Of a DNA stretch of 10,204 nt, positions 4,816 to 10,204 are shown piece by piece. This DNA is from Pseudomonadota bacterium (GTDB taxonomy: Bacteria; Pseudomonadota; Gammaproteobacteria; Halothiobacillales; Halothiobacillaceae), in the NCBI GenBank assembly GCA_021795795.1, contig JAJYPA010000278.1:1-10204 (forward strand), in the 5' to 3' direction. The notes under the pieces were generated by a model. The model ran no database searches and was not told the origin of the DNA. It was given only the letters and a program-made list of their open reading frames with translations. The translations under genes and the position numbers were made by a program. Positions within the stretch are counted from its first letter, which is position 1. Each line of letters begins with the position of its first letter.

Positions 4816-6519
4816 ATGCTGAAATATCTGGTGGAGCCGCGCACTCAAGCGGGCGAGCTTTATGACCAATTACCCGCCGAAAAAGGCCCGGATCAATACG
4901 GTGTCGCCCTGCATGGAATGGATACCTACTGGCATCGCACCTTGGGACCGAGCTTTGTCATTGACTTGGGCAACTGGCCGACGCTCCAGGAGGCCGAGGC
5001 TTTCGTACAACATTTGAAAGACAACGGCCCCGACCTTCATCACCGGGGACGTGAAGTGGAATATGTGGTGGTCGATGAACGTCTTTTGGGGTATCGCGCC
5101 CCACCGGACAAGGACGCCAAGTTCTCGACCGTGCAGGTGCTTTCTGAACCTGGGCGCGACCCGCGCAATAACCAGCAACCCGTACAACACGGTTTCAATC
5201 AGGTGCGTCCGGCCACTCCCGCAGACTTTGAACACTTCCGGGTAAACCTGGGGAGCCACGAAAAGTATCTGACCCACCCATTGGAAGCCCTGGCACGAAA
5301 TTATCCAGTCACTATCGCCGGGACGAACTATCGTTATGATACGAAACCTAGTGCCATCCCCTGTTATATGAGCGGAACCGATGACGTGCGGGACGCCCCC
5401 AGAGTATCCAGTTGGGAAATCTGGCAATATCTGGTTTCCGGTAAGCTCACGCCGCAACTGGCCGCAGACGCGATAGAGCACTGGAAAGACCTGAATGCTT
5501 TTGATCGGGCTTCCCTGCGCAATTTTGCGGAAGAAGCCCGAAATGATCCGAATTTTCAACAATTCCTGACCTATGAAGCGGCCTATTATCGCGCCAGAAG
5601 CGAAGCCATTACCCAGGGTGATCCAATCCGCCAACTCCGACTGATCGACATGCCGGAGTTATTGCAAGAGTTTGTACGTAATCCACAAGGAAGACCATGG
5701 ATGGACAAGCATTTTCTGGAAAATCGCTTTGGTAGTGACGCAGCTTTTGGTGTCCGTTCGGTCAACGATACGGGTGATGACGACCCCAACGGCAGGTCCA
5801 TCTTGCCCAATGGCGGCAGCGCCGTAGAAGGTCTCAGCTATGCCGAATATATCCGAGACCACTTGCCCGATCATGACGTGCAGATTGTGGGATTTTATAG
5901 CAGAGACAACCCGGACAGCGCCTACGCTCGGAAGGCGTGGGATGATGGAATCGACTTTGCCATAGTGGATCAACGATATTTGGTAGACCCATGGCCGAAA
6001 CTGGTTTTGGGTGGATCGCATCCGGTGGCGTATGACCTGCATGATCCCACCGACCAGATCAAGGTCAAGGAAATCTATGGCGATCCGCAAAAATGGGAAG
6101 TGGCTGCCAAAAAACCTTTTCTGGACAAAGCCATACAATACAGGGCAAAGGATCAGGCTTTGGATATGGGCTTGTTTTTGGCGGAAGCGCATATAGGTGC
6201 CATCATCCACCATCCACTCGTACAGAATTTTCGTGAATTGGCGGAAATGCCCGGCATGACCCCATCGGCCATAGAAACGTATGGCAACGCCTTGCTCAGA
6301 AACAACAGCGATCTCATTCACCACTTTTCGGGGTTCCGGGCGGAAATGGAGAAGATTGCGGCCCAGGGCGGTATGAATCCCTCAGAGCCAAAATTACAGA
6401 TCATCATGCAGAAAATAGATCAGCTTCCGGCCAACTTCGGCAAGGACGCCTTGTTCGAGGCTACCCGATTGGCGGTAGTCGAGTGTCCTAATCTCAAGCC
6501 CAGAAAAACGGTCATATGA
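4816..6519 (+). CDS. modular protein of unknown function, paralogue 3 (567 aa)
   Basis: No family recognised, but it is a larger relative of the 346-aa protein. Shared blocks are residues 1-75 and 164-176, residues 200-260 (WEIWQYLVSGKLTPQLAADA, DLNAFDRASLRNFAEEARND) and residues 276-287 (LIDMPELLQEFV). Residues 310-395 look like a second, diverged copy of the N-terminal module: FGVRSVN with IDFAIVDQRYLVDPWP, compared with YGVALHG with VEYVVVDERLLGYRAP at residues 28-96. Residues about 459-567 are the C-terminal module (IIHHPLVQNFRELAEMPGM, YGNALLRNNSDL). It is more diverged than in the other two and ends PRKTVI instead of RKP. GGAG lies eight bases before the ATG. A terminator-like hairpin separates it from the previous gene. 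No membrane segment or signal peptide is seen. Confidence 0.75.
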   Translation: MLKYLVEPRTQAGELYDQLPAEKGPDQYGVALHGMDTYWHRTLGPSFVIDLGNWPTLQEAEAFVQHLKDNGPDLHHRGREVEYVVVDERLLGYRAPPDKDAKFSTVQVLSEPGRDPRNNQQPVQHGFNQVRPATPADFEHFRVNLGSHEKYLTHPLEALARNYPVTIAGTNYRYDTKPSAIPCYMSGTDDVRDAPRVSSWEIWQYLVSGKLTPQLAADAIEHWKDLNAFDRASLRNFAEEARNDPNFQQFLTYEAAYYRARSEAITQGDPIRQLRLIDMPELLQEFVRNPQGRPWMDKHFLENRFGSDAAFGVRSVNDTGDDDPNGRSILPNGGSAVEGLSYAEYIRDHLPDHDVQIVGFYSRDNPDSAYARKAWDDGIDFAIVDQRYLVDPWPKLVLGGSHPVAYDLHDPTDQIKVKEIYGDPQKWEVAAKKPFLDKAIQYRAKDQALDMGLFLAEAHIGAIIHHPLVQNFRELAEMPGMTPSAIETYGNALLRNNSDLIHHFSGFRAEMEKIAAQGGMNPSEPKLQIIMQKIDQLPANFGKDALFEATRLAVVECPNLKPRKTVI

Positions 6520-6826
6520 AATCTGAGGTTGTCCAGAGACTATGGGCAGGTGGTGGGTAAATCGTGCTGTTGCGTGCAAAATCAGGTTGATTAGGCTATT
6601 TTCAATACGGACCGGTACTGTTTTGTGCGTAGCATGGTTGAACAAAAAACTTGGCCTTGTGAATCCGCTCCTTTTGTTGGGTGCCTGTCACGCATTAGAT
6701 CGTCGAATACGAATGACACCTTGGCAGCGAAAGCTGCCGTTTGAGGCCTTTCGCTATCAGCTTTTTTGTAATCAACGCGTGCTGGATTGGCTCCTTAATA
6801 CACTAAAACTAAGCCATCCATGCTGG
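6520..6826. other. non-coding stretch between convergent genes
   Basis: About 300 bp between the end of the 567-aa gene (plus strand) and the end of the PLD-like gene (minus strand). A 96-codon open frame (6542-6832, plus) has no ribosome site, a Cys/Leu/Arg-rich translation without recognisable motifs, and runs into the end of the PLD-like gene, so I do not call it. The only structure I see is the hairpin pair at 6723-6767. It could be a remnant of a lost gene or insertion, but I see no transposase motif or terminal repeat. Confidence 0.5.
6723..6767 (+). terminator. possible terminator with two alternative hairpins
   Basis: GGCAGC-GAAA-GCTGCC (6723-6738) is a perfect 6-bp stem with a GNRA loop but no T-run directly after it. 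An overlapping alternative pairs AAAGCTG (6730-6736) with CAGCTTT (6758-6764) and is followed by a T-run that ends at 6767, as in an intrinsic terminator. The two pairings exclude each other. It lies about 200 bp past the 567-aa gene and would end rightward transcripts before the convergent PLD-like gene. Confidence 0.4.
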
Positions 6827-7819
6827 TCATGAGTCCCTCCATTCCAAGAACTCGCTAACAGGTTTTGTCAAACCATCATTTTCCATTTTAAACTCTTCGT
6901 TGAGGCACTCTTGAAACCATTTTCTGATGGGGTTAGCAAGGTCTTGACGATCCTGCTCAATAAATCTAAACGGTAGAATGCTGCTATAATCCTCATATTT
7001 CATAATTTCTGTCACATCTAATTTTTTTCCAGACTTTTTTCTGAACGCCGGAAGGGGACGCTGCGGCTCAAATATTTCAACGCGGCCTCTATAAGGAACT
7101 CGAATCTGTATGATGATATCATTTATTTGTCTTGGCAACTGATCTTCGTTCCAGTCCTCATAAACGTCCAGCTTGTTATTATCTATACCACATTTTTCTG
7201 CAACAATATCCTTATACTCAATGGCATCTTCAGTCACATTGCCACGATACATAACAAAGTAAATTGGCTTATCTTTTAATTCACTTTTATTTATTTTTAA
7301 TAAAGACGATTTTTCGCCTTCATTTCTTACGAAGTCGGGTCTCGATGACCTTCGCTTCTTCCATTGCACTTTTGCCATTTCTATATCTTTTTGACAAATA
7401 GGTCTGGCTTCACCCCATTTCTTTTCGAACCAAAGAGTCGTCTCTGTCAGCAAGCTGGAATCGGCGCTATAAATTCCCAATTCTGAGAAACCATTAGAAT
7501 CTGCTCCCTCAAAACCCAGTCCGTTGGCTGACATATTCGCCGATCCAACCACCAGCCCTTTATCAGAGAGCACAAGTTTGGCGTGCAGCTGATCCAATTG
7601 GCGGGTCTCTGCATTTTTCATGGTCATCAACTTTTCAATAACGATTGGGTTTGAGCCTCCCATAGAGAGATTGCAAATAATCTGCAGATATTCTCCCGAG
7701 AAACCATCGAACAGTGACTCACTTTCAGCACCCCAGAATGCAACAGCAATTCTAATTTTTCTGCCATTTTTTATGAGATCAGAAACTTTCTCCAGATATT
7801 TATCACCAGCTAGCAACAC
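6827..7819 (-). CDS. phospholipase-D-like (single HKD) protein, probable nuclease/phosphodiesterase (330 aa)
   Basis: The N-terminal ~135 residues carry a PLD-like fold. KIRIAVAFWG is the usual first strand. LHAKLVLSDKGLVVGSANMS contains the HKD signature: His79, Lys81 and Asp86, then Gly-Ser-x-Asn at 92-95, numbered from the GTG start. There is only one HKD motif, so an active enzyme would have to dimerise, as single-HKD nucleases of the Nuc/BfiI type do. The remaining ~195 residues are charged, and I recognise nothing in them. The frame opens with a TTG at 7831, but GGAGGGG (complement of 7823-7829) overlaps that codon and points to the GTG at 7817-7819 (or the next TTG) as start. The gene is visibly more AT-rich than its neighbours and uses AT-ending codons, which suggests separate acquisition. 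It lies 69 bp downstream of the ADP-ribosylglycohydrolase gene in the same direction. Substrate unknown; defence nuclease is the leading guess. Confidence 0.8.
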   Translation of the reverse strand: MLLAGDKYLEKVSDLIKNGRKIRIAVAFWGAESESLFDGFSGEYLQIICNLSMGGSNPIVIEKLMTMKNAETRQLDQLHAKLVLSDKGLVVGSANMSANGLGFEGADSNGFSELGIYSADSSLLTETTLWFEKKWGEARPICQKDIEMAKVQWKKRRSSRPDFVRNEGEKSSLLKINKSELKDKPIYFVMYRGNVTEDAIEYKDIVAEKCGIDNNKLDVYEDWNEDQLPRQINDIIIQIRVPYRGRVEIFEPQRPLPAFRKKSGKKLDVTEIMKYEDYSSILPFRFIEQDRQDLANPIRKWFQECLNEEFKMENDGLTKPVSEFLEWRDS

Positions 7820-7822
7820 AAT

Positions 7823-7829
7823 CCCCTCC
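7823..7829 (-). promoter_or_regulatory. strong Shine-Dalgarno site that sets the PLD-like start
   Basis: The complement reads GGAGGGG. It overlaps the first possible start codon of the frame (TTG at 7829-7831) and lies three bases before a GTG (7817-7819), counted from its last G, or five bases counted from the GGAGG core. A TTG follows the GTG directly. The longer start would bury the ribosome site inside the coding region, so the GTG, or the adjacent TTG, is preferred. Confidence 0.6.
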
Positions 7830-7888
7830 AAAAATCTGCATGTTAAACAGAATAATTCTCTACCCTTTATTTATCAGGTTACCGTATT

Positions 7889-8905
7889 TCACCGCGTTGC
7901 TGCAAGGAACTCAGAGATCCCGGCCTTCAGAGTGTAGTATCCCTCTATTGACCTTGTGCATTCCCGCAGTGGACTGGTGTTGCCGTGTAGCGCTCCTAGT
8001 AGCTGCCCTGCAATGGCTCCGACCGAATCCGCATCTCCCGGATGATTGGCTGCCTGAAAGATGCCTGTTCTAAAATCTGGCGCGGTCAACCCGAGATATA
8101 CCACAATTGCGAGTATTTCCTCAGCCACCCAACCTGCTCCTAGCTCCTTTATTGCCTGTTCCCAAAGAGCCTCCTTCACTGCAAGTTCTTGCGCCCGAAG
8201 GATCAGCTGACGAATGGTCGCGCCAGTCTCTCCAAGTTTTTCCAGAATAAGCTGGGTTTCTGTCACCGCATCGTTCAGATGTGCTCCTGTGGCAACTTCC
8301 CGGATCAGTGTGGCAAAAAACCCAGCAGACAGATAGCCGCAAGGATGCCCGTGGGTCAGTTGTGCTGCTTGGCTAGCTACGGTGAAAGTTCTTCGCAGGT
8401 CCCAGTCGGCTTGGTGCAATCCCGCCCAGAAACCGATTGGCGCCACCCGCATCAGTCCACCACAGCCTTTGCTATCGTTGACCACCGGCATACCCAGATC
8501 GGTCGCCTCCATCAATGCCCGCAAACAGGTGCGGCCTGGCCCCACGCGCTGATGCAGAATCGGCTCGTCGAGCAAGAATCCCTCATTGAGGTAGGCATCG
8601 GGTGGGATACGACTTGGCAATTTCTGGGTGGTGAGCCAACGCAGATAGGCCTTGTGCAGGGCTATCAGTAGGGGCTCCCCGGTCTGTGCGTGTCGGATGA
8701 GCGCCTCTGCCGTGAACAGGGTCATCTGGGTGTCGTCGGTAAATCGGCCCATGCCGTCGGGGTGAACAAATCCCTGCACGCCAGTGTGTCCCCAACGCTG
8801 AAGGCGCTCTTCTCTGGACAAAAACTCTATAGGTTCCCCCAGCGCATCGCCAATGGCCCCGCCCAGGAAGCCACCCCAGATGCGATCGGCTATGTCGATG
8901 GTCAT
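7889..8905 (-). CDS. ADP-ribosylglycohydrolase (DraG/ARH family, 338 aa)
   Basis: Full-length member of the ADP-ribosylglycohydrolase family, which removes ADP-ribose from modified targets using two magnesium ions. Family landmarks are in order: WGGFLGGAIGDALGEPIEF (10-28), GRFTDDTQMTL with the metal-binding Thr56-Asp57-Asp58-Thr59 (53-63), SKGCGGLMRVAPIGF (145-159), THGHPCGYLSAGF (184-196), and NHPGDADSVGAIAGQLLGA with Asp291 and Asp293-Ser294 of the second metal site (287-305). All expected catalytic residues appear intact. The ATG overlaps the TGA of the WYL-regulator gene (ATGA, 8902-8905), and no good ribosome site is seen, so translation is probably coupled to the upstream gene. The substrate cannot be read from sequence: ADP-ribosylated protein (as for DraG and nitrogenase reductase), nucleic acid or a small molecule are all possible. 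No nitrogenase genes or partner ADP-ribosyltransferase are in the window. Confidence 0.93.
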   Translation of the reverse strand: MTIDIADRIWGGFLGGAIGDALGEPIEFLSREERLQRWGHTGVQGFVHPDGMGRFTDDTQMTLFTAEALIRHAQTGEPLLIALHKAYLRWLTTQKLPSRIPPDAYLNEGFLLDEPILHQRVGPGRTCLRALMEATDLGMPVVNDSKGCGGLMRVAPIGFWAGLHQADWDLRRTFTVASQAAQLTHGHPCGYLSAGFFATLIREVATGAHLNDAVTETQLILEKLGETGATIRQLILRAQELAVKEALWEQAIKELGAGWVAEEILAIVVYLGLTAPDFRTGIFQAANHPGDADSVGAIAGQLLGALHGNTSPLRECTRSIEGYYTLKAGISEFLAATR

Positions 8906-9945
8906 GAGATATCTACCGTTGGGGCCGGCCTGTTTGGCTGGATCACTCTGGCCCGTCGAGCATAGTACCCAGCCATGGTCGCAGTGGTTTCCCGTAGGAA
9001 TTTCACCAATTCAACGGGCCCCAGCACTTTCAGGCCAGTGCCAAAGCTCAGAATCCACCAGCGAAGCGCGTAGGAGTCCTCGACCTCGGCCCGGAACGTC
9101 ACCCAGGTCCGTCCGCAGGACTCTATCGTCTGATGAGCGCCAATGGGGCGTTCTTCCAGCAGGTGGGCAATCTCACGATTGGCCTGGACCCTCAGGGTGA
9201 TACGCGAACCCGGCTCGGCAAAGCGAAGAGTGGTTTGGGCGAAGTTCCAAAGGGAAAAATCCTCGGGCATTTCCCGAGCAGGTTCTTTCTGCGGCTGTAC
9301 TTTCCTCATGCGATGGCAGGCATAGAGCAACGGGGTCTCCCGCCCATGGTGGTAGGCTACCAGATACAAAGTTCCTTCCTGCAGCACGACACCCCAAGGG
9401 CTAACGCGATGGCCTTTGCCGTCTGCTTGTCCTTGCGCATGGTAGGTGAACGCCAGCTGGCAGCGGCTTTCCAGGGCTTCCAGTATCTGGGAAAGGATCC
9501 AGTCCGATAGATTGGGCGGAGATTGCACGCTGGAGGACAGCACGGTCACATGACGGCGCCAATCGCGCAACGACGAGTCGGCCAGGGCTCGTTCCGCATC
9601 GCGTTGGTAGCGATCCCAGTTCTCCAGTAAGGCGGGCGGGAAAATAGGTCGAAGGGTCTCGTAAGCCAACAGCAATGCCAGTGCTGACAGGCTATCCATG
9701 CGCGGGATCTGTATGCTCTCTCGGTCCCCCCGCCAAGACCATCCCTGCGGCCGGGACTCATCCGAGGTCAACGGAAAGAATCGACTAAGCCAATGGAGAT
9801 CCCGCTCAATGGTGCGCCGGGTGGTCTCGATGCCTTGCTGGGACAAGACGCGCTGGAGCTGTCCCACACTCCTTCTGCCGTGCCGACCACTAGAGAGTTG
9901 CTGTAGTATCTGGAAGCGGCGAAAAAACTGACTTTCTTCACGCAC
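8902..9945 (-). CDS. WYL-domain transcriptional regulator (347 aa)
   Basis: A three-part regulator. Residues 5-57 form a DeoR/HTH-11-like winged helix (FQILQQLSSG, SVGQLQRVLSQQG, TTRRTIERDLHWLSRFF). Residues about 155-220 form the WYL domain (LAFTYHA, HRVSPWGVVLQEGTLYLVAY, LYACHRMRKVQ); the name-giving tripeptide is LYL here (193-195), a common variant. Residues 247-328 form the C-terminal extension (ITLRVQANREIAHLLEE, WVTFRAEVED, RWWILSFGTGLKVLGP). Such proteins sense ligands, in some cases nucleotides or nucleic-acid fragments, and often control defence genes in BREX or CBASS loci. The start is a GTG at 9943-9945 with AGGAG ten bases upstream; no in-frame ATG competes nearby. It heads a leftward operon with the ADP-ribosylglycohydrolase (4-bp overlap) and probably the PLD-like gene. 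The palindrome at 9971-9991, just outside its own start, is its likely autoregulatory site. Confidence 0.9.
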   Translation of the reverse strand: MREESQFFRRFQILQQLSSGRHGRRSVGQLQRVLSQQGIETTRRTIERDLHWLSRFFPLTSDESRPQGWSWRGDRESIQIPRMDSLSALALLLAYETLRPIFPPALLENWDRYQRDAERALADSSLRDWRRHVTVLSSSVQSPPNLSDWILSQILEALESRCQLAFTYHAQGQADGKGHRVSPWGVVLQEGTLYLVAYHHGRETPLLYACHRMRKVQPQKEPAREMPEDFSLWNFAQTTLRFAEPGSRITLRVQANREIAHLLEERPIGAHQTIESCGRTWVTFRAEVEDSYALRWWILSFGTGLKVLGPVELVKFLRETTATMAGYYARRARVIQPNRPAPTVDIS

Positions 9946-9970
9946 GAGAAGCCGACTCCTGACCGTTCTT

Positions 9971-9991
9971 ATGCGACCGTTATGGTCGCAT
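9971..9991. promoter_or_regulatory. palindromic operator candidate in the divergent promoter region
   Basis: A perfect 8-bp inverted repeat, ATGCGACC and GGTCGCAT, is separated by GTTAT. A direct repeat GACCGTT is also present at 9961-9967 and 9975-9981, partly overlapping the palindrome. The site lies between the WYL gene and the divergent gene at 10036, immediately downstream of the predicted leftward -10 box, where a bound dimer would block transcription. Assignment to the WYL regulator rests on position and symmetry only. Confidence 0.65.
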
Positions 9992-10000
9992 CCTTGGATC

Positions 10001-10009
10001 AGTATAGCA
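10001..10009 (-). promoter_or_regulatory. extended -10 promoter candidate for the WYL operon
   Basis: On the minus strand TGCTATACT is an extended -10 box (TGn followed by TATACT). No good -35 is present at the usual distance, which is normal for extended -10 promoters. The predicted start of transcription falls close to the edge of the palindrome at 9971-9991. The same bases read on the plus strand give AGTATAGC, so an overlapping rightward -10 (TATAGC at 10003-10008) for the divergent gene is possible but weaker. Confidence 0.45.
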
Positions 10010-10035
10010 GCCAGGTAATCACAGGGGAGCAGATC

Positions 10036-10204
10036 ATGGCTAGGAAATCCGCATCACATACCGTGCAAGACGAAGACTGGGATCTCGAGGAAGACATCGC
10101 CTTTTGGCCTACCTGGGAGATAGAGCAGGATCCCTTGGAACCCTGGGTTCGATATTGGGGACTGCGCATCCTCCGTCTAAGAGGTCGACAGATGGGTGCT
10201 CATT
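10036..10204 (+). CDS. unknown acidic, Trp-rich protein, N-terminus only
   Basis: Partial gene of at least 56 codons that runs off the right edge. The translation starts MARKSASHTVQDEDWDLEED, continues with IAFWPTWEIEQDPLEPWVRY, and then becomes basic (RILRLRGRQ). I recognise no family. GGGGAG (10024-10029) lies six bases before the ATG, a strong ribosome site, and no stop appears before the window ends. It is transcribed divergently from the WYL operon across 90 bp that hold the palindrome, so it is probably under the same regulator. It may be the first gene of the system that the WYL protein controls. Confidence 0.7.
   Translation, partial: MARKSASHTVQDEDWDLEEDIAFWPTWEIEQDPLEPWVRYWGLRILRLRGRQMGAH

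Noticed and set aside
4870..5634. Open frame of 254 codons on the minus strand
   Set aside because: It lies entirely within the 567-aa gene, whose modules match the 346-aa protein. It has no ribosome site and no motifs.
5659..6324. Open frame of 221 codons on the minus strand
   Set aside because: It is antisense to the 567-aa gene and has no recognisable domain or ribosome site.
6542..6832. 96-codon open frame on the plus strand in the convergent gap
   Set aside because: It has no ribosome site, no motif and an unlikely composition. The only structure inside it looks like a terminator.
7889..8905. Nitrogenase-specific DraG
   Set aside because: The family landmarks fit ADP-ribosylglycohydrolases in general. 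No nif or draT gene is present and the neighbours are a WYL regulator and a PLD-like protein, so the specific name is not justified.

Overview
The window reads as the accessory region of a proteobacterial mobile element (plasmid or integrative conjugative element). Gene density is high, Shine-Dalgarno sites are clear, and most genes use GC-rich codons. The left edge carries the start of an ArdC-type antirestriction gene, a typical cargo of conjugative elements. The species cannot be fixed from the sequence; an acidithiobacillus-like or other gamma/beta-proteobacterial host would fit. No rRNA, tRNA, CRISPR array or intact insertion sequence is visible.

Layout. (1) 1-1860, minus strand: a compact run read right to left. 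It encodes a 113-aa unknown protein, a 63-aa unknown protein, an AntA/AntB-type phage-like antirepressor, a 55-aa acidic small protein, and the N-terminus of an ArdC-like protein that runs off the left edge. (2) 1861-1949: a divergent intergenic region with a long near-perfect inverted repeat. (3) 1950-6519, plus strand: three consecutive genes for proteins of 346, 584 and 567 aa. None belongs to a family I recognise, but all share a C-terminal module, and the first and third also share several upstream modules. (4) 6520-6826: a non-coding stretch between convergent genes. (5) 6827-9945, minus strand: a regulator-led cassette read right to left, consisting of a WYL-domain transcription factor, an ADP-ribosylglycohydrolase (ATGA overlap) and an AT-rich single-HKD phospholipase-D-like protein. 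(6) 9946-10035: a divergent promoter region with a perfect 8-bp inverted repeat. (7) 10036-10204, plus strand: the start of an unknown acidic, Trp-rich protein that runs off the right edge.

Two features tie the left half together. A short conserved leader element (core, read in the gene's sense, TCGGCAYCACCCYG) lies about 30-34 nt before the start codons of five genes, on both strands, which suggests a shared control signal. The three plus-strand paralogues look like a family with exchangeable N-terminal parts and one conserved C-terminal part; a docking or conjugal-export tag is one possible reading. The right half resembles a small defence or stress cassette: a WYL regulator, an ADP-ribose-removing enzyme and a PLD-fold nuclease/phosphodiesterase, with a divergent partner gene apparently controlled from the same palindrome.
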